DNA of 64,000 nucleotides from an uncultured Desulfocapsa sp. (GCA_947311435.1 CAMZKT010000075.1:1-64000), one strand, 5' to 3'; counted from the stretch's first letter, positions 51,765 through 61,749 are shown. The notes: generated by a model from the sequence alone, not told the origin. Translations and numbers: made by a program.

Positions 51765-51878
51765 AATTCCAGCAATGGTCGACCCAGTATGGGTATTTTT
51801 TTTAATCTTTCTCCTCCTTTTTACCGTTACACATCTAATCAGTTTCTGTTTTGATAGGTTGGGAGAGAGTGGGAGAGA

Positions 51879-51904
51879 GGGACGTTCATGATTTCATGCT
51901 TTTC
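51879..51904. repeat. Left 26-bp inverted repeat of transposase element
   Basis: GGGACGTTCATGATTTCATGCTTTTC; exact reverse complement at 52940-52965. Confidence 0.9.
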
Positions 51905-52916
51905 CGAGGATATTCAAAGAATAATCATGCTCTTGAGCTATTCGCTCGCCCCTTTGCACCGCCCGGCTGACTGCCGGTTGCCCGAAACCCAGCCTGGCTG
52001 CTACAGAAGTGGCGCTGTAACCTAATTCTCGTACAGCCCAATAGCATAAAAGACTGCGGGCCTGTACCCGTAAAGGCTGCTTGCCGGCAGCCATAATCTC
52101 TTGTGTCTCCAGTTCGAATATCTGGGAAACCAATTGCAAAACCTCATCAAATCCAATTCCGGCCACACGGTATTGATCTTTCCGGTCCAAGGCCTCCTGT
52201 GCCCTTTTGAGAACAGTATCAACAAAATCACTGTCCCCCAAGATACGTTCATCACTTTGTTGCCTGCCCCCTGACTTGCGCATGGCTAAAAGCTTTGTCC
52301 AGCCTCCGACGCTTCTTATCAAACCACCGCCTATCAATTCATCTTTTTTTCCTTGCAAGATGCCCTCCTCAACAAATACTGCATATTTTTTTCTGGCTGA
52401 GGATACACGCTTGCCAAAATGATGCAAAATAAATTCTGTATCCTGCCAATCATCTTCTGCACCCCCCATAAGTCTGCTATGCCCACAGTAACGGTACTTG
52501 TTTAGCTTTTCAAAATTTGGAACCAGCCCGGCGCGAAGTGGGTTGAGGTGAATGTATCGTACCAGTTCCAACAGATAGGGTTCCTCCTGGCAAAGAATGG
52601 ACTTATAGCGATTCTGAAACAGATGGCCGTGACGACGGTAACGACGATTAAAGGAAATGGCATGCCCCGTTAACAACCGACGCATCACAATGGAAATCGG
52701 TACATGTCCGGTTTTGAGCAATAAATGGAAGTGATTAGGAATTAATGCCCAGGCGTAACAATGTGTTGAGGTTTGAACCAGAATATTTCCCAACCGCTCA
52801 ACAAAGTTGTCACGGTCTCTATTATCTCGGAAAATCCTTTTGCGCTCAATGCCTCGGCAAATAATGTGGTGCAGGGCACCAGGTACATCTACTCGTGATT
52901 TTCTTGGCATAATCAC
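51894..52916 (-). CDS. Y1 (HUH) transposase, REP-associated (RAYT-like), with C-terminal DnaA-like HTH region
   Basis: PGALHHIICRGIERKRIFRD; HCYAWALIPNHFHLLL (HUH); RYIHLNPLRAGLV. Confidence 0.92.
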   Translation of the reverse strand: MIMPRKSRVDVPGALHHIICRGIERKRIFRDNRDRDNFVERLGNILVQTSTHCYAWALIPNHFHLLLKTGHVPISIVMRRLLTGHAISFNRRYRRHGHLFQNRYKSILCQEEPYLLELVRYIHLNPLRAGLVPNFEKLNKYRYCGHSRLMGGAEDDWQDTEFILHHFGKRVSSARKKYAVFVEEGILQGKKDELIGGGLIRSVGGWTKLLAMRKSGGRQQSDERILGDSDFVDTVLKRAQEALDRKDQYRVAGIGFDEVLQLVSQIFELETQEIMAAGKQPLRVQARSLLCYWAVRELGYSATSVAARLGFGQPAVSRAVQRGERIAQEHDYSLNILGKA

Positions 52917-52939
52917 TCATACCATACCACCAATAAAAA

Positions 52940-52965
52940 GAAAAGCATGAAATCATGAACGTCCC
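52940..52965. repeat. Right 26-bp inverted repeat of transposase element
   Basis: GAAAAGCATGAAATCATGAACGTCCC; exact reverse complement of 51879-51904. Confidence 0.9.
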
Positions 52966-53066
52966 CCCCCTGTTCAATTTCTTGATATGAGGAGGCCGAG
53001 GGATAATCTTTGGCAAAGGCTTTCGCCCCCAGGAATTCCCTGCGGCAAACCTTTGCGCTCGTTTTA

Positions 53067-53101
53067 CCTGTATGGCAAGAATACCTGTTTCGCCATACAG
53101 G
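53067..53101. other. Hairpin in the intergenic region between the transposase and thioredoxin-like genes
   Basis: CCTGTATGGC ... GCCATACAGG, 10-bp perfect stem. Confidence 0.55.
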
Positions 53102-53211
53102 ACAAAATTTCCCTTTTTTATTCCACCACCCCCGGATATGATATGAACAGATTGCAAAAGTAACTGCCACCCGCATAAATACATTTTCATAATAAAGGCT
53201 ATTTACCACAC

Positions 53212-53700
53212 ATGGAAACTCCCACCCAGCGAATGCTTAAAATTGGAAGAACAAGCATCGGCCTGATTGGTCTTGATATTGCTTTAAATAGGGCACTTGC
53301 CCAAAACATTCCAGTTGAGGACATATCCGAACATCTGTACCAGGAAATCCGTGACAAAAACTATATTCCACCGGGGATGACAGACAAATACAAAACGGCA
53401 CTTGAACGGGAATACAGAATACTCCTTGGCTTGGAAATTGAGGAAAACAAGGATTTAACTATTCGTATTTTTGGTACAGGATGTATCACCTGTAATGGTC
53501 TGCGAGATGCTGTTATTGATGCCATGATGAAGATGGGCATTGCCGCCGACATCGACATGGTTCACGAGCCGGATGAAATTGGCCGGTATGGCATCACGAC
53601 AACACCTGCACTGATGATTAACGGTGAAATAAAGTCAGCTGGGATCCACCCCACACCATTCCAACTCGAAGAATGGTTTCGTGAGGCCGTGGATAACTGA
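53212..53700 (+). CDS. Thioredoxin-like small redox protein with N-terminal extension
   Basis: TIRIFGTGCITCNGLRDAVIDAMMKMGIAADIDMVHEPDEIGRYGITTTPALMINGEIKSAG. Confidence 0.8.
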   Translation: METPTQRMLKIGRTSIGLIGLDIALNRALAQNIPVEDISEHLYQEIRDKNYIPPGMTDKYKTALEREYRILLGLEIEENKDLTIRIFGTGCITCNGLRDAVIDAMMKMGIAADIDMVHEPDEIGRYGITTTPALMINGEIKSAGIHPTPFQLEEWFREAVDN

Positions 53701-54649
53701 CATGACCAGGCAGCAAACTCAACTTATCCTTGCACCTATCCGCGGAATTACCGATTGCCATTTTCGTACCCTCTTCCAAAAGCATTTCCCCGGATTCGAT
53801 TCGGCCATCGCTCCCTTTATTACCCCTCAACGGTATTCCTCATATAAGCCGAAACAACTCAAGGATCTCTTGCCCGATGTCAATCAAAATCTCCCCATCA
53901 TCCCCCAACTTCTCAACACCGATACGGAGGATTTTCTTTTTCTGGCTCATCGTCTTGCAGAACTGGGCTATAAAGAAATAAACTGGAACCTTGGCTGCCC
54001 AGCTCCCATGGTAACACATAAACATCGGGGTTCCGGCTTGCTCCCCTTCCCAGAGAAGATCCTGGATTTTCTTGACCAGGTGCTCCCCACACTCCCCGTC
54101 AAGCTTTCCATCAAAACACGACTGGGCTATGCAAACAAACAGGAATTGCTCAGGCTCCTCCCCCGCCTTGACGACTACCCCATAACTGAAATCATAATCC
54201 ATGGCCGGCTAGGCAAACAGCTTTACAGAGGAAATTCAGACCCAAGGGCTTTTGCCCGATGTCTCGAACAGAGCAGACATAGCATCGTGTACAATGGCGA
54301 CATTAATTCTGTGGAAAAACTGCTCAATTTGCAGGAACAATTCCCGCAACTGGAAAAATGGATGATAGGGAGAGCTGCTCTTGCAAATCCATTTCTTGTC
54401 GGAGACATTAAAGGCTTACCCGACAACAGCAGATCTGAACGGATTCAATGCTTCCACTATGAATTATTTCACTGCTATAAGGAATTGTTGTCCGGTCCCT
54501 CACACCTCCTGGGGCGCATGAAACAACTCTGGCTGTACCTCAGCTTTTCCTTTCCACCCCAGGCCAAAAGCTGGAAAAAAATAAAAAAGTGTAACACGGA
54601 AACACATTATTGGACGACTGTTGATGATCTGTTCAAAAAAAATCACTGA
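53681..54649 (+). CDS. dus: tRNA-dihydrouridine synthase
   Basis: LAPIRGITDCHFR; NWNLGCPAPMVTHKHRGSGLL; SIKTRLGY; IIHGRLGKQLYRG. Confidence 0.9.
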   Translation: MRPWITDMTRQQTQLILAPIRGITDCHFRTLFQKHFPGFDSAIAPFITPQRYSSYKPKQLKDLLPDVNQNLPIIPQLLNTDTEDFLFLAHRLAELGYKEINWNLGCPAPMVTHKHRGSGLLPFPEKILDFLDQVLPTLPVKLSIKTRLGYANKQELLRLLPRLDDYPITEIIIHGRLGKQLYRGNSDPRAFARCLEQSRHSIVYNGDINSVEKLLNLQEQFPQLEKWMIGRAALANPFLVGDIKGLPDNSRSERIQCFHYELFHCYKELLSGPSHLLGRMKQLWLYLSFSFPPQAKSWKKIKKCNTETHYWTTVDDLFKKNH

Positions 54650-54859
54650 GCAGCACCAACTCGTTCTTTCATAGCGGTATCAATGGACTGCAAATCAGTT
54701 GTCCCGATTCACGATAACAGCTTGACAGTACGCCTGGCCGACATTACCGTGAGATATGTCAGGTAACATGTATAGACAAAAGGGGTCTGTGAGTTTAAAG
54801 GGAGTTGTTCCCTGCATGCTTACACCGCCCAATCCATTCTGTTTTTTCCGGAGGAAAAG

Positions 54860-55360
54860 ATGATTTACAATCTCATACAAGCTTTAGACAGGAAGTTCGG
54901 GTTTGACGTAGCAAAGGCTCACTGCGATGTCCCTTGTGGTGTTTACGATCCGATTATTGCACAGATCAATGCCTTGTCAGTGGTAAGAATGATGGACTTG
55001 ATGGCAGCGCAGAGTGATGCCAGCGAGAAAAATGACATCGCTTTCCACAACACTGTCACACGTTGCATTGCCGTCAAAGAAGAACATGCAGAACGTGCAA
55101 AACATGAGATCCGAGTAATCTTTGGAGATTACATAAAGGACAATCACATCGAAGATCATCCCGAATTGCCCACTCTCTGCCATAAAATATTGCAGATTGG
55201 TTCCAAATGCCGGCAGACTGCCGACCGCGAAGCAGGTCTCGCATTTGTTGAGGCCATCAATCAGTTCTCTGAAATTTTCTGGAAAACAAAGGGTATCGCA
55301 ACAAAAAGAGTTACCGCCCCCTATGCGCCCGCATTGGAAATGGTCTACCCCGACTTATAA
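54860..55360 (+). CDS. sodN: Nickel superoxide dismutase
   Basis: AKA/HCDVPCGVYDP nickel-hook motif after a short leader. Confidence 0.93.
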   Translation: MIYNLIQALDRKFGFDVAKAHCDVPCGVYDPIIAQINALSVVRMMDLMAAQSDASEKNDIAFHNTVTRCIAVKEEHAERAKHEIRVIFGDYIKDNHIEDHPELPTLCHKILQIGSKCRQTADREAGLAFVEAINQFSEIFWKTKGIATKRVTAPYAPALEMVYPDL

Positions 55361-55672
55361 GTGTTTACATTCATCAAGGTGACGGGCAACAGTCTGTCAC
55401 CGGAATACCAGGCGGGAGATTATGTGCTGATAAGCACTATTCCCGCCTTTTTTAATCCCCTCCGGAAAGGCGACACCGTTGTTTTTCTCCATCCACAACA
55501 TGGAACCTTAATCAAAAAGGTGGACAGAGCCTCCTCGCAGGAAGACACCATCCGCGTGATCGGCACTCACCCCTCAAGCATAGACAGCCGCCATTTTGGG
55601 GATATATCAACGAGCATGCTTATCGGAAAAGTTATCTGGCACATACCAAACAGGCGCAAAAAACAAAGATAA
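55361..55672 (+). CDS. sodX: NiSOD maturation protease (S26 family)
   Basis: VTGNSLSPEYQAGDYVLIS and GDTVVFLHPQHGTLIKKV; GTG start abuts the sodN stop. Confidence 0.85.
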   Translation: MFTFIKVTGNSLSPEYQAGDYVLISTIPAFFNPLRKGDTVVFLHPQHGTLIKKVDRASSQEDTIRVIGTHPSSIDSRHFGDISTSMLIGKVIWHIPNRRKKQR

Positions 55673-55683
55673 GCCCTCCGCCA

Positions 55684-58600
55684 TTACCGTCGCAAAGAAA
55701 TCCTGACGATTTCACTATTCCCCTTGCGGATGGAAGCACAAAGCAGACTTTTCCCGTCCCTGCTCCACCGGGGATATGTTTCAGCCCCTCTGGTTGTGGT
55801 TTGCTCCACGCTGTCACTGCCGACATCATACAACCAGATAGTGGCATCGCCTTTTTTATCCCAGGCCCAGAAGACAATCTTTTTGCCATCAGCAGAAAAA
55901 AGCGGGCCACGATCACCCAATGTCTGGTTCCGAGAAAGAACTCTGCTGTTTTCGGCAACTGCCCTGCCATCCTTGAGGGTCAAATCTGATACCAATGCAG
56001 CGTAGGTAACTCGATCCTGGCCAGAGCTGTCACTGATAATCTCTGCCGTGTATGTTATTTTTTTTCCGTCCGGACTCCACCCGTTCATCTGTACTGATTC
56101 CGGGCCGTCCCAGATATGAATAGTTGGTTTTTCATATCCATTTTCAAAGGTCATAAAATCTTCGGTGGTAAGGCCATACTCCCCACCTGCGGCGACTTTA
56201 AAGGCCAAAACCCTACCATCCGGGCTCCACAATGGATTCGTCTCCATCCGTTTATCCCTGGTCAACTGAATCTTTTTCCCGCTGTCTGCCTTTACCAGCC
56301 AGACATCCCAGTTCCCTGCTTCTTCAGAGGCATAGGCGATGCTATTCCCATCCGGGTGAAAGCTCGGTCGATCGAGAGGTCTGTTGCTACTGACGAGGAT
56401 CTTCCTGCTTTTATCCTTCAAGCCAAGTATTTCGATCTTATACCGATGCTCAACGGGGCTGAACGACCAGAAAACAATATGCTGTCCATCCGGGCTCCAT
56501 TGTGGCCAGGCGGCCGTGGCATCCCCAGTGCTGAGTTGCTCTTTATTACTGCCATCGCTGTTCATCAGCCAGATCTGGTCTGTTCCGGTACGATTGGAAA
56601 CAAAAACAATCCGTTGGTTGTCCGGGCTCCAGCGAGCATCCAAATCTCTGGATGGTGAATGTGTTAACGGCTGAATAAAATCCGGCAGCTCGCGCTCAAT
56701 GTCCCTGGGCACGATAATCTCTGAAAGACTTTTTACTCCGGGGATAGAAGGATATTCAACCCGGTGACACCGATAGCAGGTTTTATTCTTTCCCAGGGGA
56801 ACAAGAAATCTCGTGGGAAGAGTGAGCCTTTTGGGAAATGTGAAGTGCAGTCCTGGAATATCAAGCCCATACCGACTTTTATGGATAATTCCCTGCCAGT
56901 CAACTTCATATTTTTTCCCATCCGGGCCGCCCATCCCTCTACCAAACAGGGTATGGAGCTTTTCGCTGTTGTTTTCCAGAACTGATCCCTGGCTTTCAAC
57001 CACTGGAACTGTACGAATGGGTTCGGAATCTCCATCGAGAATACCAAAACGGGCCGCGAAACCGTCAAGGGATGTCGACTTTTTCACTCCAGTGGAAAGA
57101 TCCTGCTCCACTTCTTTGTATACCGTAGCAACCGGAGTCACATTTGCATCACGCCCCTCAACAAAATCCTGATCTTCCACGATTGTGCGATAGGCTTTGT
57201 TCAGTGTCATGGCACGTTTGCGGGAAGGACTGAGCAGAACGGAAATGTCATCGTGCAGTGCATCCAACATTGCATACCTGATACTTCCATCGGAGTTGAA
57301 AAACCTCTCAATCACCTCTTTGTTGTTCCGAAATTCATTTCCGGAATTGTTGTACATAAGATAGTAGGTATATTCGTAGTAAACGCCAGCATTCCGTACT
57401 TTTACTTTAGGCTCATTCAAACCGGAAATACCTTTCTGACTCCAGTGGAACCAGCCATTACGGTACTCGGTGCTGTCCAGCTTTCGAGGGAAAGCGTAAA
57501 CAGTGTCGGTTGTGACGCCGGTACCGCCATGACACCCTATACAGAAGGCCGTTTCCTCAAAACTCTGTGGTCTCAGCTCGCCTTCCCGGTCTTCAATAAA
57601 TCCCTGGAGAATCCAGCCCCGATCATTATTGACCCCCTGTTCCGGATTTCCGATTAACTGTCGGGTACGATCTGGAAAGTCGTTCCTTTCTTTTATCTCG
57701 TTAACTCCTGCAGCTTCCAGGAACCCATAATCTTTCCAGTTCCGCTTCTTCATATACCGCAATTCTTTCATTCGGGAGGAAAGAACTGTCTCATTGTTCT
57801 CGTTAAAATCAACATAGCGGACAGAATGAAGAAACTCTGTTCCTTCAGGAAAGAGTCCTGCAGCAAGATGAATTTTCCCATTCTCCAGTGCTTTTCCGGC
57901 CTGCCCCACATACGCCATATTTTTCCCTTTAACCGGGTCCCAGGAAAAAGCCACCTGCCCGGCCATATCCAGTTCACCGTTGCGGTTCAGATCCACACCA
58001 AATTCTTTTTCATTTACAGGGTCAATAGCAATGTTCTGCCGTTTGATGAGAGCCTCGACAATGGCCAGGTTTATCTGATAAATGTTCAGGTCAAATATAC
58101 CCTCTGCGGTGGTCTGAAAAACCTTCGGCAACCGGATGAGCACATCATTGGTGGAGCCGTTGGTGGGCCAGAATGTTCCTGGAAAGTTATAATACGCAAA
58201 TGCCCGCCAACCAGAATAGATGCCATCCGGATCACGATCAAAGCCCATGTCATCGAAATTGAAATAACAGTCAGGAAGATACCCGTCCCAACTCCCATTA
58301 TCGTTATAATCCCATTCGTTCGGGATAGTAGCCAGTTTTTTCCTGAGGATTATCTCACCCCGCTCATCGATATAATTACTGCTCTTTATGTAGTGGTCCA
58401 TTTCCAGATCAGCAATATCCCTGATTCTTTCGCTTCGGTCTTCAAACAGATTTTTCCATGGATTTTCCAATGCCGGTTCCGGAAAAGAATAGTTGAGCTG
58501 TAAATCGTGATCATTCACATGATTCGGCTCAACGGAACGGGTGTGACACACGTAACATGGATTAAAAACCCTGCCTGCTACCACCTTGTCCTGTGTTTTC

Positions 58601-58770
58601 GTATAACACTGGGAAGGGATATATGCCGTTTCGTTATTCACGGTGACTGTTTTCAGATTCACTGCCTGTTTCTTATTATCCGGTTCGCCATACACCTGCG
58701 AGACAGAAAACAGACAGGAAGTGATTATCAGTAAGGATATTTTCTTTTTCATCTCAGGCCTCCGGGCCAA
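55684..58770 (-). CDS. Exported triheme c-type cytochrome with TolB/PD40 beta-propeller
   Basis: Signal peptide; CYVCH, CIGCH, CYRCH heme motifs; repeated WSPDGQHIVFWS-type units. Confidence 0.85.
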   Translation of the reverse strand: MARRPEMKKKISLLIITSCLFSVSQVYGEPDNKKQAVNLKTVTVNNETAYIPSQCYTKTQDKVVAGRVFNPCYVCHTRSVEPNHVNDHDLQLNYSFPEPALENPWKNLFEDRSERIRDIADLEMDHYIKSSNYIDERGEIILRKKLATIPNEWDYNDNGSWDGYLPDCYFNFDDMGFDRDPDGIYSGWRAFAYYNFPGTFWPTNGSTNDVLIRLPKVFQTTAEGIFDLNIYQINLAIVEALIKRQNIAIDPVNEKEFGVDLNRNGELDMAGQVAFSWDPVKGKNMAYVGQAGKALENGKIHLAAGLFPEGTEFLHSVRYVDFNENNETVLSSRMKELRYMKKRNWKDYGFLEAAGVNEIKERNDFPDRTRQLIGNPEQGVNNDRGWILQGFIEDREGELRPQSFEETAFCIGCHGGTGVTTDTVYAFPRKLDSTEYRNGWFHWSQKGISGLNEPKVKVRNAGVYYEYTYYLMYNNSGNEFRNNKEVIERFFNSDGSIRYAMLDALHDDISVLLSPSRKRAMTLNKAYRTIVEDQDFVEGRDANVTPVATVYKEVEQDLSTGVKKSTSLDGFAARFGILDGDSEPIRTVPVVESQGSVLENNSEKLHTLFGRGMGGPDGKKYEVDWQGIIHKSRYGLDIPGLHFTFPKRLTLPTRFLVPLGKNKTCYRCHRVEYPSIPGVKSLSEIIVPRDIERELPDFIQPLTHSPSRDLDARWSPDNQRIVFVSNRTGTDQIWLMNSDGSNKEQLSTGDATAAWPQWSPDGQHIVFWSFSPVEHRYKIEILGLKDKSRKILVSSNRPLDRPSFHPDGNSIAYASEEAGNWDVWLVKADSGKKIQLTRDKRMETNPLWSPDGRVLAFKVAAGGEYGLTTEDFMTFENGYEKPTIHIWDGPESVQMNGWSPDGKKITYTAEIISDSSGQDRVTYAALVSDLTLKDGRAVAENSRVLSRNQTLGDRGPLFSADGKKIVFWAWDKKGDATIWLYDVGSDSVEQTTTRGAETYPRWSRDGKSLLCASIRKGNSEIVRISLRR

Positions 58771-58792
58771 TGGGAATCACATATACAGGATT

Positions 58793-58832
58793 TGGAAAAA
58801 AAGGATGTGATGCCGCAGAGCTGCGGCATCAC
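58793..58832 (-). terminator. Terminator after phoX, within the phoX-cytochrome gap
   Basis: GTGATGCCGCAG ag CTGCGGCATCAC followed on the minus strand by ATCCTTTTTTT. Confidence 0.75.
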
Positions 58833-58851
58833 GGTCAGGCAGGTATGCTTA

Positions 58852-60651
58852 TTAGTCCATGGCAGGCATTGGCCCGACATATCCGGTATACGCTCTTGCA
58901 GCGGCAGAATCACTAAGTTTATCCTCATCGGACTCACCGTATGGATGCTGAACAACGCTCATCAAGTAGGCGAACCCATTAATATTAGGATAGAAGTAGG
59001 GCGAGGTGGTTTCAGAACCGTAGGGTGTGGTTTGAATTCTGGTAAGTTTAGCATTTGTCAGGTTATAGGCCCAAATGGCATCGTTCTGATGCCCGGAACC
59101 GGTGTCCTCTCCAATAATTAAGGTGTGACGACCAGGCATATAAGTGACGTTATCAGGATTAGCTATTCCATTAATATCACAGCTATTATTCGCATAATCG
59201 CTATCTTTTGGATACTTGGTCATGATACCTGAAACCATACCAATCATATTAGTGGCAACATAGTCACTGCCGATGGAAGAGTTAGGACGAATGTCCAAAG
59301 CATAAACAGTGCCACATTTATTTTTTGGTAGACGGATATGATTAGCACCACCTTTGTCGTACTTTCCTCCATCCAACATCCCCTTGGCAACCTGGCTCAT
59401 CCCCACGTACAGTCTCTTACTGTCGGCATCATAGGTGATCCCTTCTTCCTTACGAAACTCCGTGGTTGCCCCCTTGATGGCAGCATATCTTCTGGTCTCC
59501 AGGCGAGAAGCAAGGGTATCCATGCCCTGTTTCACCTGTAGACATTCGTTACCAAAGGTTGTGTTGACAGAACTAAAACCGTCATCACAGCTACCATCTT
59601 CTTTTGGCTCTGCCGTTACGAAAAGAACTGAAAATTGAATCCCGTCTTCTACAGCTTTTTGAATGGTATCATCATCGGCATGCCCGAGGCTTACCCAGTC
59701 AAGATTTGCATATCCACCGTTAATTGAATGCACCTGATTCCATTTAGCGGCGTAAAGAGTACCGCTGGAAAGAGTTTCCGGCTGATCGGCCACAAACATA
59801 AAAAATCCGACATTGGTGCCGTCATCGGAAATGTATGTAGTTTTTCTGTCGGGCATAACATAGGCTAGTTCAACAGCTACCCGTCCCATGGAAAAATGTT
59901 TTTGAGGTATAGCTTTACCGTCATCTGTAATGGTTATTTCGACTGGATAGCCATAGCGATACGATTTAAAAGCCTTACGAAAGTCATCTACACTGGTGTT
60001 TTTGTCGTAGGGGTTGAGACCAAAGTAACGAACCATAGGTTTATCGTAATCTTCGATATCATCCATGGATTTTGCCTCTTCAGTGGCACGGGCATTGTTT
60101 GGATACTCTTCACTTCCAAGGTGACTGTTCCATGGAGTAACGCTACCGGCACAGGGAACCCAAAGTCCACCATACTCGGAGAAGTCTATACTTTTAGTAC
60201 TTACCGCACTCAACTTACCCGTTGTTTTGTCCTGTTTCAATTCACTGAGGTACATGGCGGCGGGACGTGTTTCAAAATGAGACACCATGTATAACTTATC
60301 TCCCTTGGGAATGAGAGAACTAAAATCATTGTCCACGGAAATATGCTCGGAACCATCTTTATTAAGAACCGGCTTGCCTGACTGGTCCAATACAAGGCCA
60401 AAAACACCATCTCCGACTTTATCACCACTTCGCATAATCGTGTTGTACCCAATTGGATAGGTTTTACCATCAACAGTAATTTCTTCACTGGCGACAATTT
60501 TCCTTTTGTCCTCATCAGTTACGGGAACTGCGACTTCCTTGAATACTGGAACGACAGAAGCTTCGGCTTTTTTGTCGCCAGCTTCCGCCTGCCCTGCAAC
60601 CATACCAACTGCCAACAGGCAAAACAGCGAACGGCTTAATACCTTTTTCAT
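58852..60651 (-). CDS. phoX: PhoX-family phosphatase (DUF839)
   Basis: N-terminal signal peptide; LWVPCAGSVTPWNSHLGSEEYPNN; NPDNVTYMPGRHTLIIGEDTGSGHQNDAIWAYNL. Confidence 0.88.
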   Translation of the reverse strand: MKKVLSRSLFCLLAVGMVAGQAEAGDKKAEASVVPVFKEVAVPVTDEDKRKIVASEEITVDGKTYPIGYNTIMRSGDKVGDGVFGLVLDQSGKPVLNKDGSEHISVDNDFSSLIPKGDKLYMVSHFETRPAAMYLSELKQDKTTGKLSAVSTKSIDFSEYGGLWVPCAGSVTPWNSHLGSEEYPNNARATEEAKSMDDIEDYDKPMVRYFGLNPYDKNTSVDDFRKAFKSYRYGYPVEITITDDGKAIPQKHFSMGRVAVELAYVMPDRKTTYISDDGTNVGFFMFVADQPETLSSGTLYAAKWNQVHSINGGYANLDWVSLGHADDDTIQKAVEDGIQFSVLFVTAEPKEDGSCDDGFSSVNTTFGNECLQVKQGMDTLASRLETRRYAAIKGATTEFRKEEGITYDADSKRLYVGMSQVAKGMLDGGKYDKGGANHIRLPKNKCGTVYALDIRPNSSIGSDYVATNMIGMVSGIMTKYPKDSDYANNSCDINGIANPDNVTYMPGRHTLIIGEDTGSGHQNDAIWAYNLTNAKLTRIQTTPYGSETTSPYFYPNINGFAYLMSVVQHPYGESDEDKLSDSAAARAYTGYVGPMPAMD

Positions 60652-61002
60652 TTCAATTCTCCTTTTCTCTTATGTTTTGGTTCGTTACGCGTCTGACAAA
60701 CACATTTGCGACACATTACTTAACCTTTGTTCAAATTTGGTTAGGAGATGATTTGGAAATGATTAATTGCATACAAGTCATAACTCAATACAGCGGCATA
60801 ACACTTTACTATTCCAATTCTTACCTGAACCGAATAATAACAGTTTATTTTCTCAATCCTGCACCTCAGAAAATGAAAAAAAATCGTTCTTTGTGCTGAT
60901 GTGTCATGTATTATTCGTTCAGATGACCTATTCACCTTACAAGTGAATATAGGTTGTAACCAATGAAGAATTTTTAAAATTTTACATCATGGAGAAAAGA
61001 AA

Positions 61003-61647
61003 ATGACTGAAGAAAAACAATATATCAGGGTGTGGGATCTGTTTGTTCGTGCATCCCACTGGTCTTTTGTTCTGTTGATTCTGATCGCATTTCTTACAGG
61101 AGATGCCCATAATTCCATCCACTTTATCTGTGGCTATACAATACTTGGAATTGTGACCTTACGTGTTATCTGGGGATTTATCGGTGGACAGTATGCACGT
61201 TTTGAAAATTTCATTTATTCGCCAGCCAAGGCAGCTGAGTACGTGAAAGGAATAATCCAGGGAAGCCCGAAACATTATGTCGGGCATAATCCGGCAGCGG
61301 GCTGGATGGTAGTGTTTTTATTAATGACAATGATACTTGTAGCAGCAACTGGACATTTAGCGCGAACATCCTCCCAGGGAAACCAGAATGCAGTTTTCTT
61401 CGCCATTGTCACAAGTGCCCATGCAGACGATGATGAAAACGAAGACGACGAGTATTACGATGAACACGATATAAAAGAATCGGAAGCAGGAGGGTTGTGG
61501 GGGGATATTCATGAAGGGGCAACATCTTTTCTCTTGTTTCTTCTCGTTTTTCATGTGGCGGGTGCACTGGCTTCAAGCAAACTCCACAATGAAAACCTTG
61601 TGCTGTCCATGATCACCGGAAACAAAAAGAAGAGAAGAAGCCAATAA
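61003..61647 (+). CDS. b-type cytochrome (cytochrome b561 / Ni-Fe hydrogenase cyt b type) with acidic insert
   Basis: VWDLFVRASHWSFVLLILIAFLTG; HFICGYTILGIVTLRVIWGFIGG; acidic DDDENEDDEYYDEHD segment. Confidence 0.85.
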   Translation: MTEEKQYIRVWDLFVRASHWSFVLLILIAFLTGDAHNSIHFICGYTILGIVTLRVIWGFIGGQYARFENFIYSPAKAAEYVKGIIQGSPKHYVGHNPAAGWMVVFLLMTMILVAATGHLARTSSQGNQNAVFFAIVTSAHADDDENEDDEYYDEHDIKESEAGGLWGDIHEGATSFLLFLLVFHVAGALASSKLHNENLVLSMITGNKKKRRSQ

Positions 61648-61749
61648 TATAAAGTACGTTGCTATACAGTATAATTTCTTTTCTGAAGTGCAGGATTCAT
61701 GTGGTAAGCAGTCCGTACGCAGCAGCTACAAAAACAGCATGGTATAAAT

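Larger units (their letters stand above)
51879..52965. mobile_element. Compact element: Y1 transposase bounded by 26-bp perfect inverted repeat
   Basis: Exact inverted copies immediately flank the transposase; the stop codon lies inside the left copy. Confidence 0.7.

Noticed and set aside
51861-51880. GGGAGAGAGT GGGAGAGAGG as a possible tandem repeat array
   Set aside because: Only two short purine-rich units; too small to call beyond noting it beside the transposase repeat.
56116-58503. Plus-strand ORFs of 180 and 225 aa opposite the triheme/TolB gene
   Set aside because: Antisense to a well-supported CDS with signal peptide and heme motifs; no family resemblance in their translations.
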